From positions 6,262,001 through 6,326,000 of the forward strand of contig NZ_CP079865.1 of assembly GCF_025263565.1 (NCBI RefSeq): a stretch of DNA of 64,000 nt, given 5' to 3'. How positions within the stretch are numbered: the first letter of the stretch is position 1; each line of letters begins with the position of its first letter. This document shows positions 8,378-18,059 of the stretch, piece after piece. The position numbers were made by a program, and so were the translations under genes. The stretch is from Mycobacterium sp. SMC-8. Lineage in GTDB: Bacteria > Actinomycetota > Actinomycetes > Mycobacteriales > Mycobacteriaceae. Below the pieces are notes generated by a model, which saw only the letters and a program-made list of their open reading frames with translations, made no database searches and was not told the DNA's origin.

Positions 8378-8389
8378 AACCAAGTGGTT
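8378..8389. promoter_or_regulatory. candidate operator for the acyl-CoA dehydrogenase pair
   Basis: Perfect inverted repeat AACCA-AG-TGGTT, about 42 bp before the first acyl-CoA dehydrogenase start. It abuts a possible -10 hexamer TAGTCT at 8389-8394. TetR-type regulators of lipid catabolism in mycobacteria bind short dyads in this position. It does not match the KstR consensus, so the regulator is unknown. Confidence 0.35.
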
Positions 8390-8430
8390 AGTCTGGCGGT
8401 TGGTACACCGATGAACCAGGAGTCCGCAAC

Positions 8431-9588
<1,158 letters not shown>

Positions 9589-9596
9589 GCTAAGAC

Positions 9597-10712
9597 ATGG
9601 ATTTCCAATTCAGTGAAGAGCAGGTCCTGCTGCGCGACACCACCCGCGAGATGCTCTCACGGACCTACGACCCGGAGAGCCGCCTCAAGACCGTGGACAC
9701 CGATCCCGGCTGGAGCCGCGACGTGTGGAAACAGCTGGCCGAGGTCGGCGTCCTCGGGCTGGGATTCGACGAGGATGCGGGCGGACAGATCGAGGTGCTG
9801 GTCGTTCTCACCGAGATCGGCCGCCGGCTGGCACCGGAACCGGTGCTGCACGCCGCGCTGGGACCCGGCGCACTGATCGCCGAGGTCGGCACCGAAGGGC
9901 AGCGGGCGCTTCTCGACGAGGTGGCCGGCGGCGAACGGATGCTGGCCTTCGCCCACCTGGAACCGGGGATGCGCCTGCCCACCGCAAAGGTCTCGACAAC
10001 GGCTGCCCGACAGGGTGATTCGTGGACGGTGAGCGGCAGCAAGAACCCGGTGCTGGCCGGTGACTGCGCGGACACGCTGGTGGTCAGCGCCGCACTGCCC
10101 GACGGGGGCACCGGCCTGTTTCTCGTCGACACCGCCGGCAACGATCAGGCCAAGCGCACGCCGTACCGCACGTTCGACGGTCAGCGCGGAGCTCAGGTCG
10201 ACTTCGACTCCGTGGCCGCAGAACCGCTGGGAGAGGCAGTGGACGCCTCCGAGGCGATCAGCCGTGCCCTGGTGCGGATCTCGGCCGGCCTGTGCGCCGA
10301 GGCGCTCGGCGCGATGGAGGAGGCGCTGCGGCTGACGAGCGAATACCTCACTGCGCGCAAGCAATTCGGTGTCACGCTGAGCAAGTTCCAGACGTTGACC
10401 CAGCGGGCCGCCGACATGTACGTGTCGCTTGAGCTGGCGCGCAGCATGACGTTCTACGCGAACATGTCCGTTGCCGACGGCAACCTGGACCCGACGATCG
10501 CGGCACGCGCCAAGCTGCAGATCGGCCGCTCGGGGCGCCACATCGCCCAGGAGTCGATCCAGTTGCACGGCGGCATCGGCGTGACGGCCGAGTACCCGAT
10601 CAGCCACTACGCGGCGCGGCTGACCGCGATCTCGCACACCCTGGGCTCCACGCAGGACCAGCTGCACGTGCTGATCGGTCAGCTCGGCGACTACGAGATC
10701 GTCACCGTCTAG
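9597..10712 (+). CDS. acyl-CoA dehydrogenase, small partner (FadE-type)
   Basis: 371-aa divergent acyl-CoA dehydrogenase translated from the same transcript as the preceding one, with an 8-bp gap. The N-terminal domain (FSEEQVLLRDTTREMLSRTYD) and the C-terminal helical domain (TARKQFGVTLSKFQTLTQRAADMY, later QLHGGIGVTAEYPISHYAARL) are clear. The middle beta domain is shortened and lacks the strong FAD-contact motifs of its neighbour. This pattern fits the second subunit of heteromeric mycobacterial acyl-CoA dehydrogenases, most of which act in cholesterol side-chain or similar catabolism. No beta-oxidation partners are next to it. Confidence 0.87.
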   Translation: MDFQFSEEQVLLRDTTREMLSRTYDPESRLKTVDTDPGWSRDVWKQLAEVGVLGLGFDEDAGGQIEVLVVLTEIGRRLAPEPVLHAALGPGALIAEVGTEGQRALLDEVAGGERMLAFAHLEPGMRLPTAKVSTTAARQGDSWTVSGSKNPVLAGDCADTLVVSAALPDGGTGLFLVDTAGNDQAKRTPYRTFDGQRGAQVDFDSVAAEPLGEAVDASEAISRALVRISAGLCAEALGAMEEALRLTSEYLTARKQFGVTLSKFQTLTQRAADMYVSLELARSMTFYANMSVADGNLDPTIAARAKLQIGRSGRHIAQESIQLHGGIGVTAEYPISHYAARLTAISHTLGSTQDQLHVLIGQLGDYEIVTV

Positions 10713-10822
10713 AACCAGATCCGGACCCGTTGGTCGGGCCGGTGAAATAGTTCGTCAGCGCTGCGTCGAGCCCGGGCACTGAGACAAGCCCTGGAAATGG
10801 GTCACGTCGCGACTCGAACACA

Positions 10823-11494
10823 TCAGTATTCGTCGTGCAGACGGATCCATTCATAGGTCGGCTGCTGCGGCCAGCCCGGCGGTGAGTCCTCCCAGTCCTC
10901 TTGGCGCCCGTACGGCGTGAGGTCGAGCAGGTCGAAAACCACCATGAACGGCTCCTCGCCGCGATCGAAGGTCTGCCAGGTGTGGAACACCCGATCGCCG
11001 TCCCGGAGGAACACGCTGATGGAGTGGCGCTCTTCGCCGTCGACGGTGGTGCGGAAATCCTCGTTGAAGCTCGTGCGGCCCGAGGACACCCAGGGCAGGT
11101 CCCAGCCCATCCGGTCCTTGAACGCGACCAGCTTGCCGACCGGGGCCCGCGACACCAGCACCAGTGACGTGTCCTTGGCGTGCAGGTGCGACAGCGGGCC
11201 GAGGTGGTCGGCCATCATCGCGCAGCCGGAACATCCTGCGTCCCAGTCCGATCCGAACATGTAGTGCTGCACGATCAGCTGTCGCCGCCCGTCGAAAAGA
11301 TCCAGCAGCGTCAACGGGCCCGCCTCGGTGTCGAAGAGGTAGGGGCTGTCGACGAGCACCATCGGCAGGCGCCGCCGCGCGGCGCTGACGGCGTCTTTGA
11401 GACGGGTCAGCTCCTTCTCGCGGGCGAGCAGCTCGGCGCGTGCCTGCTCCCATTCGTCTCGCGACACGATCGGCGGTAGGGCGGTGGTTTCCAT
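10823..11494 (-). CDS. DUF899 thioredoxin-like protein
   Basis: 223-aa cytosolic protein of the DUF899 family. It has an N-terminal helical arm (EWEQARAELLAREKELTRLKDAV) and a thioredoxin-like core with DLFDGRRQLIVQHYMFG and a CSGCAMMADHL motif whose two Cys are in CxxC spacing. The C-terminal strands (HSISVFLRDGDRVFHTWQTFDRG) match the family. DUF899 proteins are often called dithiol-disulfide isomerases on weak evidence; the true role is not established. ATG at 11494 is chosen over a TTG two codons upstream. It ends 110 bp from the dehydrogenase pair, which it faces tail to tail. Confidence 0.85.
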   Translation of the reverse strand: METTALPPIVSRDEWEQARAELLAREKELTRLKDAVSAARRRLPMVLVDSPYLFDTEAGPLTLLDLFDGRRQLIVQHYMFGSDWDAGCSGCAMMADHLGPLSHLHAKDTSLVLVSRAPVGKLVAFKDRMGWDLPWVSSGRTSFNEDFRTTVDGEERHSISVFLRDGDRVFHTWQTFDRGEEPFMVVFDLLDLTPYGRQEDWEDSPPGWPQQPTYEWIRLHDEY

Positions 11495-11516
11495 GCTCAA
11501 AGCTTGCCACCGCGGG

Positions 11517-12410
11517 TCAGGCGAAGTCGGCGATCACCTCAGCTGCCCGGCGGACCTGGTCGAGGTCCGAACTGGTGGGGATCAGATGCACTTCGTCGGT
11601 GCCGATCTCGGCGAATCCGGTCAGCACGTCGTGGAGTTCCTCGGCGGTCCCGGCGAATCCGGTGGTCGGCGCCATCGCGTCGACGAACTCGGCCGGGATC
11701 CAGTTCATGTACCGCAGCAGGTGGCGGTGGACCTGTTCGCGGGGTGCGTCACCGTCACCGAGGGCGAACCAGAATGACGTCGCCAGATGCGGTTTCGCCT
11801 TGCCGGCACCCTGCCATGCCTGGCGCGCCACCTCGAACAGCTCATTCTGCTTGCCCAGGTCCAAGTCCAGCGTCGTGCCGGCCAACCCGTCCGCCCACGT
11901 CGCGGCGGAGCGCACCGTTTTGGGACCGAGCGTCCCGACGTGGAGCACCGGCCCACCGGGCTGCGCCGGCGGCGGACCCACCGGCAGCGTCGAGTCGGTG
12001 ACCTTCTCCCCCGCCCACACCCGCTTCATGACCGCCACCCGCTCGGCCATCTCCCGCATCGTCTGCGTGGCGGGGTCGGCCCCGACGGCGCGGTAATCCT
12101 CGTGACGCCCGCCCACGCCGATACCGACGGTCAACCGGCCCTCACACAGCATGTCTCCGGTCGCCAGCTGCTTGGCCAGCATCACGGGGTCGTGCAGTTG
12201 CGGGATGACCACCGTCGTCACCAACCGGACCCGGTCCGTCCAGGCCGCCAGCGCACCGAGCAGGGTCAGGCTCTCGGGATTGTCGAACGCGATCCGCTCA
12301 CCCCAGCACAGCGACGAGAACGGCCCGTCGTCGACCAGCTGCGCCCACGACCTCAACGACGCACGGTCGAGGTCGGGCTCCATCACCGGCATCGTCATCC
12401 CGATACGCAC
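11517..12410 (-). CDS. F420-dependent LLM-class oxidoreductase
   Basis: 297-aa TIM-barrel oxidoreductase of the luciferase-like monooxygenase superfamily. The N-terminus MRIGMTMPVMEPDLDR, the central TVGIGVGGRHEDYRAVGAD and the closing EIGTDEVHLIPTSSDLDQVRR are typical of the F420-dependent branch common in mycobacteria. It begins with GTG at 12410, and CAGAAT lies 7 nt upstream, a near match to a leaderless -10. The DUF899 gene begins 22 bp downstream on the same strand, so the two may be co-transcribed. Substrate unknown. Confidence 0.87.
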   Translation of the reverse strand: MRIGMTMPVMEPDLDRASLRSWAQLVDDGPFSSLCWGERIAFDNPESLTLLGALAAWTDRVRLVTTVVIPQLHDPVMLAKQLATGDMLCEGRLTVGIGVGGRHEDYRAVGADPATQTMREMAERVAVMKRVWAGEKVTDSTLPVGPPPAQPGGPVLHVGTLGPKTVRSAATWADGLAGTTLDLDLGKQNELFEVARQAWQGAGKAKPHLATSFWFALGDGDAPREQVHRHLLRYMNWIPAEFVDAMAPTTGFAGTAEELHDVLTGFAEIGTDEVHLIPTSSDLDQVRRAAEVIADFA

Positions 12411-12444
12411 GCAGGCGATTCTGGCACGGCCGGTCCGGGGGCTG

Positions 12445-13563
12445 TCAGCGCGCCGTGGCCGGCGGGTCCTTGTGGGCGCGGATCGGATCAGCGGCCGGCG
12501 GGGCGAACAGGCGCACTCCGCCGCGCACTGTGCGCACCGCGACCAGCAACCAGGTGCACAGCAACCCGACGTACGCGACCGCGGCCGCGTACCGGAACGC
12601 CGGAAGCGCGGTGTGGAAGGCGAGCTGACTGGTGCCGGTCACAAAGGTGCCGACCGGGAACGTCAGACTCCACCACGTCAACGCGAACGGCATCCCGCGG
12701 CGCAGCGTGCGCACCGTCAACGCGGTCGCGAGGCCGATCCACAGCACGGCGAAACCCCACACCGGGACGCCGTAGAGCACGGCGAAGACGCTCATCCCGT
12801 CGGCGAGCCGTTGATCGACGGCCAGTGCCGCATCAGCACCGAGAAGCCCTGCCACCGTGATGGACTGACCCAGCGGGCCCAGCACGATCCACAACGTGGG
12901 CACCCGCGCCGTGCCCGAGGTGCCGTAGTGCGCGAGGCGGCTCCACACCATGGTGATGATGATCAGCGAGGCGACCAGCGACAGCCCGAACATCGCGTAA
13001 CTGCCGTACAGCATGGTGGCCCGGCCGGGCCCCTCGGCCATGTGCGGCAGCAGCAGGCCGCCGGTGGCCGCCGACACCATCGGCGGCACGACCGGCATCA
13101 GCCAGCCGCCGAACGCCGCGTCGGGTTCCACCCGGTACTGGGTGAACATCAGATACGGGATGGTCATCGCGGTGTACAAACCGCCAAGGGTGCCTGCCGT
13201 CCACAACACCCAGGCCACGTCGACCGCGGCCTGCTCCCCGATCAGATCCCGGCCCACCAGTAGCGCGCCGGAGCCGACGGTCAGCAGCGCCATCGGGGCC
13301 GCGCCGTAGAAGTGGGCCATCTGCGGGTTGCGCACGTGGCTGCGGGCCACCGCAGGGTTGCGCAGCCAGTGGGCGAACGTCGCGAAGATCAGCACGAGCA
13401 GCCACAGCGCCGAGAGCACCCAGACCACCAAGGCGAATGCGCGCAGGCCCGGAATCTGCACCGGCAGTGACGCGCCCGCGGTCGCCACGATGCCGGTGCC
13501 CATCACCGACGCGAACCAGTTCGGCCCCAGGTAGCCGAGGATCGTCGGCGGCGGGTTCGTCAT
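12445..13563 (-). CDS. TDT-family transporter (tellurite-resistance/dicarboxylate/SLAC1-like)
   Basis: 372-aa polytopic membrane protein with about ten hydrophobic segments, starting MTNPPPTILGYLGPNWFASVMGTGIV; the GPNWFASVMGTG motif is the hallmark of the TehA/Mae1/SLAC1 fold. It probably moves a small anion or dicarboxylate, or acts as a sulfite- or tellurite-type exporter; sequence does not separate these. The open frame runs 211 codons further upstream, but that extension is Arg/Gly-rich antisense to the histidine kinase and was rejected. It is divergent from the two-component system at 13684, with an inverted repeat between them that could let the regulator control it. Confidence 0.85.
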   Translation of the reverse strand: MTNPPPTILGYLGPNWFASVMGTGIVATAGASLPVQIPGLRAFALVVWVLSALWLLVLIFATFAHWLRNPAVARSHVRNPQMAHFYGAAPMALLTVGSGALLVGRDLIGEQAAVDVAWVLWTAGTLGGLYTAMTIPYLMFTQYRVEPDAAFGGWLMPVVPPMVSAATGGLLLPHMAEGPGRATMLYGSYAMFGLSLVASLIIITMVWSRLAHYGTSGTARVPTLWIVLGPLGQSITVAGLLGADAALAVDQRLADGMSVFAVLYGVPVWGFAVLWIGLATALTVRTLRRGMPFALTWWSLTFPVGTFVTGTSQLAFHTALPAFRYAAAVAYVGLLCTWLLVAVRTVRGGVRLFAPPAADPIRAHKDPPATAR

Positions 13564-13592
13564 GGGGTCAGTATGGTCACCGCGACCGTGCG

Positions 13593-13636
13593 GAGAATGC
13601 CGGGCTGGGGGTGGGGTTATCCCCCGGAGCATTCTC
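13593..13636. promoter_or_regulatory. inverted repeat between TDT transporter and sensor kinase
   Basis: GAGAATGC at 13593-13600 is matched by its exact complement GCATTCTC at 13629-13636, with partly matching G-rich flanks (GGGCTGGGGG against TTATCCCCCGG). It lies in the 120-bp divergent promoter region. Possible roles are a dimer operator for the adjacent LuxR-type regulator or a structured leader; nothing else in the region explains it. Confidence 0.4.
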
Positions 13637-13671
13637 GGGAAAACGCTGTGTCGCCGCGGCGGCCCCATCCC

Positions 13672-13677
13672 TAGGTT
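13672..13677 (+). promoter_or_regulatory. leaderless -10 element for the sensor kinase
   Basis: TAGGTT fits the mycobacterial -10 pattern TANNNT and ends 6 nt before the ATG at 13684, the spacing expected when transcription starts on the start codon. No separate ribosome-binding site is needed. Confidence 0.5.
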
Positions 13678-13683
13678 TGAGGC

Positions 13684-15024
13684 ATGACCGCAGTCACCGA
13701 CACCGATGCTGTCACCGACCGGGTTCCGGTGTTCACCCCCGACGGACCGGCGACCGTGCCGCCGCCGCAGCACCGCACGCTCAGCGTCGCCGCGAGCGCA
13801 TCGCTGCTCACCGGCGGCGCGCTGGCCGCCGTGTGGTTCTGGATTCCATTGGCGATCTTGGTAATCGGCATATCGTCGATCCCCAGCATCGTCGGTGCCG
13901 TGCTGGCCGGCATCGTGTTCGTTTACCTGATCCGGGGCATCGATCACGTCGAGCGGGTACGCAGCGAAGCGGTGTTCGGCATGGGCATCGCCGTCCCGGC
14001 GCGCCGCCTGTCCCAGTACACCGGATTCCAGCGCTGGGCCCACCAGCTCTGGCTCGACGTCAGCAGCGCCTGGTTCTGGAAGGCAGCCGCGCATCACTAC
14101 CTGCGCATGATCTACGACGCGCTCGTCACCGCCATCGCGCTGGGTCTGGCGGTGTTCGCGTTCCTGGCTCCTGCCCTCGCCATCGCCGTCGGGCACAGCG
14201 ACCCCGAGGCCGGTCTGGCGTTCCTGCCCATCCCGGTGGCGTGGCTGCTGGCTGTGGTCGCACTGGCCGCCGCGGTGGCGCTGGTGATCTTCGCCCCGAC
14301 CCTGGACGCGGTGATCGACCGCTGGCTGCTGGCGCCGTCACCGACCGCCGCACTGCAGCACAAGGTCAGCGCGCTGGCCGACGCCCGGCAGGGAGCGGTC
14401 ACGTCGGCGCAGACCGAGCGGCACCGCATCGAACGCGACCTGCACGACAGCGTGCAGCCGCGGCTGGTGTCGCTGGCGATGACGATAGGGCTGGCCCAGA
14501 CCAAACTCGACTCCGACCTGCCTGCCGCCAAGGCGCTGATCGCCGAGGCGCACGACGACGCCAAGAGCGCCCTGGTAGAGCTGCGCAACGTGGTCCGCGG
14601 GATCGCCCCGACCATCCTGGCCGACCGCGGCCTGGACGCCGCGCTGTCGGCGGTGGTACAGCGGGCGACCAACTCCGGGGTGCCCACCACTTTGAGCGTG
14701 CACCTGCCGCGACGGCTGCCCGACGAGGTGGAGGCATGCGCGTACTTCGTCGTCGCCGAGGGGCTGACCAACGTCAGCCGGCATGCCGGGGCGTCGGCCG
14801 CCGCGGTCACCGTCCGTCTCGACGAAGCGGCGAATCAGTTGCACGTCACCGTGTTCGACGACGGACACGGCGGGGCGCGCATCGTCGAAGACGACGACGA
14901 CACGGAAGCCACCGGCTTGCGCGGACTCGACGAACGGGTGCGTGCGGCTCAGGGGAGTTTCTCGGTGGCCAGTCAGCCCACCGGACCCACGATCATCTCC
15001 GCGGTGCTGCCATGCGGATCGTGA
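13684..15024 (+). CDS. sensor histidine kinase, NarL/LuxR-type system
   Basis: 446-aa membrane sensor kinase. It has a multi-span N-terminal sensor domain with helices near 38-62, 63-82, 140-165 and 175-200 (repeated WFWIPLAILVIG and ALGLAVFAFLAPALAIAVG segments), resembling the putative-sensor domain found ahead of HisKA_3 kinases. The phosphoacceptor is H254 in RIERDLHDSVQPRL. The C-terminal ATPase domain contains the N box (EGLTNVSRHA), DDGHGG and a G box (TGLRGLDERVRAA). Its stop overlaps the start of the response regulator by 13 bp, so the two are translationally coupled. The signal sensed is unknown; the downstream LiaG-like protein suggests cell-envelope stress. Confidence 0.9.
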   Translation: MTAVTDTDAVTDRVPVFTPDGPATVPPPQHRTLSVAASASLLTGGALAAVWFWIPLAILVIGISSIPSIVGAVLAGIVFVYLIRGIDHVERVRSEAVFGMGIAVPARRLSQYTGFQRWAHQLWLDVSSAWFWKAAAHHYLRMIYDALVTAIALGLAVFAFLAPALAIAVGHSDPEAGLAFLPIPVAWLLAVVALAAAVALVIFAPTLDAVIDRWLLAPSPTAALQHKVSALADARQGAVTSAQTERHRIERDLHDSVQPRLVSLAMTIGLAQTKLDSDLPAAKALIAEAHDDAKSALVELRNVVRGIAPTILADRGLDAALSAVVQRATNSGVPTTLSVHLPRRLPDEVEACAYFVVAEGLTNVSRHAGASAAAVTVRLDEAANQLHVTVFDDGHGGARIVEDDDDTEATGLRGLDERVRAAQGSFSVASQPTGPTIISAVLPCGS

Positions 15025-15650
15025 TCGCCGAGGACTCGGCCCTGCTGCGGGCCGGTATCGAACGGATCCTCACCGACGCCGGGCACGAGGTCGTCGCCGG
15101 CGTGCCCGACGCGACCAACCTGCTGCGCCTGGTCAACGAACAGCGACCAGACCTGGCCATCCTCGACGTCCGGATGCCACCCACCTTCACCGACGAGGGC
15201 ATCCGGGCCGCGGCCTTGCTGCGCAGCCAGAATCCGGAATCGCCGGTGCTGGTGCTGTCGCACTACGTCGAGGAACGCTACGCGGCCGACCTGATCGCCT
15301 CGGACACCCGCGGATTCGGGTATCTGCTCAAGGACCGGGTGGCCGACGTCCCGGCGTTCCTGGACGCCGTCGAGGTCGTCGGGTCGGGCGGCACGGTGCT
15401 CGACCCCGAAGTGGTCTCCCAGATCCTGGTCCGGTCCCATCGCCGCAACGCACTCGACGCGCTGACGCCCCGCGAGCACGACGTGCTGCAACTGATGGCG
15501 GAAGGCAGGACCAACGCCGCGATCGCCGCCGCCCTGCACATCTCGGTGGGTTCGGCCGAGAAGCACATCGCGTCGATCTTCGCCAAGCTGAACCTCGCGC
15601 CCGACGAGAACCGCCGCGTGCTCGCCGTGCTGCGCTACCTCGAATCCTGA
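15012..15650 (+). CDS. LuxR/NarL-family response regulator
   Basis: 212-aa regulator with an N-terminal receiver (acidic pair E7-D8, phosphoacceptor D52 in LAILDVRMPP, conserved K in LLKDRV) and a C-terminal LuxR helix-turn-helix (LTPREHDVLQLMAEGRTNAAIA, then VGSAEKHIASIFAKLNL). The ATG at 15012 lies inside the end of the kinase gene, so the pair is coupled. A longer open frame starting at 13437 merely reads through the kinase in another frame and was discarded. The inverted repeat at 13593-13636 is a candidate target. Confidence 0.9.
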   Translation: MRIVIAEDSALLRAGIERILTDAGHEVVAGVPDATNLLRLVNEQRPDLAILDVRMPPTFTDEGIRAAALLRSQNPESPVLVLSHYVEERYAADLIASDTRGFGYLLKDRVADVPAFLDAVEVVGSGGTVLDPEVVSQILVRSHRRNALDALTPREHDVLQLMAEGRTNAAIAAALHISVGSAEKHIASIFAKLNLAPDENRRVLAVLRYLES

Positions 15651-15668
15651 AGCGACGGAAGGATACTC

Positions 15669-16550
15669 GTGACCACCACGCTCGCACCGCCACCGCCCGC
15701 GTCGCCGCCCCCGCAGCTCTCGCCGGGCGGGCGCACCGCGATCCGCACGCTGCTCATTCTCGCGGCCGCGGCACTGGTCGCCGCCGTCGTCGCGCTGTCG
15801 GTGACCGCCGCGGTGACCGTCAGCTCGTTCCGGGTGGTCAGGGACTCGATGCCACTGCCGGCCACGGTGACGTCAGTGGTGATCGACACCGGATCGGTGC
15901 CGGTGGCGGTGCGGCTGACCTCCGACCGCGAGTCCCGCGGGCCCCGGGTGGACATGCGCATGGTCAACTCCACCCGCGCCGGCGCCGATCCGCTGTCGGT
16001 CACCGCCGACGGCGCCACCGCACGGGTGACCATCGACGCGGAGCCGTCGGAGTTCCTGCAGTGGGGCCGCGCCGGTGAGATCACGCTGGTGCTGCCACCC
16101 GAACTCGCCCGCCGATTGACCGTGACCATCCGTCAGGAGGTGGGGGTGGTGTTCGCCCAGGCCGACCTCGACCAACTCAACGCCCGCATCGTCGACGGGG
16201 CGGTGGTCCTCAGCGGCTCGGCACGCCGGATCGACATCGCCAACGAGCACGGTGACGTGAGCACGCGGGAACCAATCTCGGTCGCCGAATCGTTCCGGGC
16301 GACCACCACCACCGGTGACGTCAGCGTCGACTTCGCTGAGGCGCCGGTGACCGTGGACGCCCAGACCGACCGCGGCGACGTCGTGATCGCGCTGCCGCCG
16401 CCGGGACCCTACTTCGTCGACGCGACGACCGGAACAGACCGCGCCACGACGGTGGTGCGCGTTCCGCAGACCCGGGACCGTGACGCCGCGGCGGCTGTGG
16501 TGACGGCGCGCACCGAGTCCGGCGACGTCATCGTCGACGACCAGCGGTGA
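15669..16550 (+). CDS. membrane-anchored DUF4097/LiaG-like beta-helix protein
   Basis: 293-aa protein with a Pro-rich cytosolic N-terminus, one membrane helix at about 25-55 (TLLILAAAALVAAVVALSVT) and a long extracytoplasmic beta-repeat domain with alternating DV/TV strands (TTTGDVSVDFAEAPVTVDA, then TDRGDVVIALPPPG, ESGDVIVDD). Such putative adhesin domains accompany envelope-stress two-component systems (LiaFSR type). The GTG start has GGAAGGA 5 nt upstream, and the gene follows the response regulator by 18 bp in the same operon. Likely an accessory or output protein of that system; not an enzyme. Confidence 0.78.
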   Translation: MTTTLAPPPPASPPPQLSPGGRTAIRTLLILAAAALVAAVVALSVTAAVTVSSFRVVRDSMPLPATVTSVVIDTGSVPVAVRLTSDRESRGPRVDMRMVNSTRAGADPLSVTADGATARVTIDAEPSEFLQWGRAGEITLVLPPELARRLTVTIRQEVGVVFAQADLDQLNARIVDGAVVLSGSARRIDIANEHGDVSTREPISVAESFRATTTTGDVSVDFAEAPVTVDAQTDRGDVVIALPPPGPYFVDATTGTDRATTVVRVPQTRDRDAAAAVVTARTESGDVIVDDQR

Positions 16551-16575
16551 GGACAGGACGCGACGAGAAGAGCTG

Positions 16576-17592
16576 TCAACCGATCAGCGACGCGATGATC
16601 TCGCCGACCGTGCCCGGGCGGGCGGCGCGGAAGCCGGTGCCCGCCCAGATGTTCACCGCGTGCGGATCCCCGGCCCGCACCGACGCCGCGCGCAGCGGAC
16701 TGGTCAGATAGTGCACCTCGGGATAGCCGAACGGCGCCTCCGCGTCGTGTTCGACGATGAACCGATTCCGCAGACCGCGCGCATAACGTCCCGAGAACGC
16801 TTTGGTCACAACGGTTTCAGTGAACTGCGGATCCTGCAGCGCGGCCCGGTGCACGGGGCTGCTGCCCGCCTCGTCGGCGAGCAGGAATGCGGTCCCCAAC
16901 TGCGCGGCGGCTGCCCCGAGACGCCGGACGCGGTCCACGTCGTCGCCGGTCATCAGCCCGCCCGCCGCGACCACGGGGAGCTCGAGCTCGGCGCCGATCG
17001 CGGTGACCAGCTCGGCCAGCGGCTGCGGTGACGGCGCGGCGGTCGCGTCGAAGGTTCCGCGGTGCCCGCCCGCGGACGGGCCCTGGGCGATGAGCACGTC
17101 GACTCCGACGCCGGCCGCCAGGCGCGCCTCGGCAAGCGTCGTGACCGTCGCCGCGGTGGTGATCCCCGCCTCGGTGAGGCGGCGTCGCTGGGTGTCGCCG
17201 GGCAGACCGAAGGTGAACGACGCGAGCGCGGGCCGCAGGTCGAGCAGTGCATCGAGCTTGGCGTCCCAGTCGTCGTCGTCGAACCGCGGCTCGCCGGTGC
17301 TGACGCCGTACCGCTGCGCCTCACCGGCCAGCGCGCCGGCATAGGCGTCGATCTCCGCCGCTCGGGCCGCACTGGGTTGCGGCACAAAGAGATTGACGCC
17401 CAGCGGGGCGCTGGTGAGTCGCTGCGCGGCACCCACGCGGTCGGCGAACGCGTCGGCTGTCAGGTAACCGGCCGCGACGAATCCGAGACCGCCCGCCGAC
17501 GACGCGGCCGCGGCGAGCTCAGGGCTGGACGGCCCGCCCGCCATCGGCGCCACCAGCACCGGCGCCGTGAGGTCGCGAACATCGAACACCAC
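16576..17592 (-). CDS. nitronate monooxygenase-type FMN enzyme (NPD family)
   Basis: 338-aa TIM-barrel flavoprotein of the 2-nitropropane dioxygenase family. Near the start APVLVAPMAGGPSSPEL is the FMN-site strand, followed by GGLGFVAAGYL, LIAQGPSAGGHRGTFD and VVAAGGLMTGDDVDRV, which line the FMN-phosphate pocket; QLGTAFLLADEAG is also conserved. Two adjacent GTG codons (17592, 17589) are possible starts. The family oxidises nitronates, though some members are enoyl reductases or quinone reductases, so the substrate is not fixed. It is divergent from the VOC gene at 17667 with a 74-bp gap. Confidence 0.88.
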   Translation of the reverse strand: MVFDVRDLTAPVLVAPMAGGPSSPELAAAASSAGGLGFVAAGYLTADAFADRVGAAQRLTSAPLGVNLFVPQPSAARAAEIDAYAGALAGEAQRYGVSTGEPRFDDDDWDAKLDALLDLRPALASFTFGLPGDTQRRRLTEAGITTAATVTTLAEARLAAGVGVDVLIAQGPSAGGHRGTFDATAAPSPQPLAELVTAIGAELELPVVAAGGLMTGDDVDRVRRLGAAAAQLGTAFLLADEAGSSPVHRAALQDPQFTETVVTKAFSGRYARGLRNRFIVEHDAEAPFGYPEVHYLTSPLRAASVRAGDPHAVNIWAGTGFRAARPGTVGEIIASLIG

Positions 17593-17652
17593 CAGCCCTT
17601 CGTATCACGGCCCCGTGGCGCCGATCGCTGGAACCGCGGTCACCGACAGTCT

Positions 17653-17658
17653 TATCCT
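17653..17658 (+). promoter_or_regulatory. leaderless -10 element for the VOC gene
   Basis: TATCCT (TANNNT) ends 8 nt before the ATG at 17667, consistent with a leaderless or near-leaderless transcript. Confidence 0.45.
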
Positions 17659-17666
17659 GGATCGCG

Positions 17667-18059
17667 ATGGCCATCACCCTCAATCACACGATCGTCGCGG
17701 CGCGGGACAAGAGGGCGTCAGCGAGGTTCCTGACCGAGCTGTTCGATCTGCCCGACCCGCAGCCGTTCGGCCATTTCCTGGTGGTCAGTGTCGGTGACAC
17801 GAGCCTGGACTACGCCGAGGTCGGTGCCGATCAGCCGATTCACCCGCAGCACTACGCGTTCCTGGTCTCCGAAGACGAGTTCGACGTCATCTACGCAAAG
17901 ATCAGGGACCGGGCTCTGGAGCACTGGGCCGACCCGCGGGGCGCGCAGCCGGGTCAGGTCAATCACAACGACGGCGGACGGGGCGTGTACTTCCAGGACC
18001 CAGGCGGTCATTACCTGGAGATCCTCACCCGCCCGTACGGGTCCGGCGCGTCCCGCTAA
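17667..18059 (+). CDS. VOC-superfamily (glyoxalase/dioxygenase-fold) protein
   Basis: 130-aa protein with one vicinal-oxygen-chelate domain made of two beta-alpha-beta-beta-beta modules. Candidate metal or substrate positions are H8 in LNHTIVAA, the HYAF segment mid-protein, and the late [22 protein letters not shown] motif whose Glu is the usual metal ligand. Length is typical for single-domain members. Reaction unknown: glyoxalase, extradiol dioxygenase and antibiotic-binding proteins share this fold. It overlaps the Rrf2 gene tail to tail by 4 bp. Confidence 0.85.
   Translation: MAITLNHTIVAARDKRASARFLTELFDLPDPQPFGHFLVVSVGDTSLDYAEVGADQPIHPQHYAFLVSEDEFDVIYAKIRDRALEHWADPRGAQPGQVNHNDGGRGVYFQDPGGHYLEILTRPYGSGASR

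Noticed and set aside
12445..14196. Long N-terminal extension of the TDT transporter
   Set aside because: The 211 extra codons are antisense to the kinase, lack membrane character and show no family similarity; the conserved GPNWF motif lies just after the ATG at 13563.
13437..15650. 737-residue open frame ending in the response regulator
   Set aside because: Only the part from 15012 is a receiver/LuxR protein; the rest is an Arg/Gly-rich shadow of the histidine kinase in another frame.
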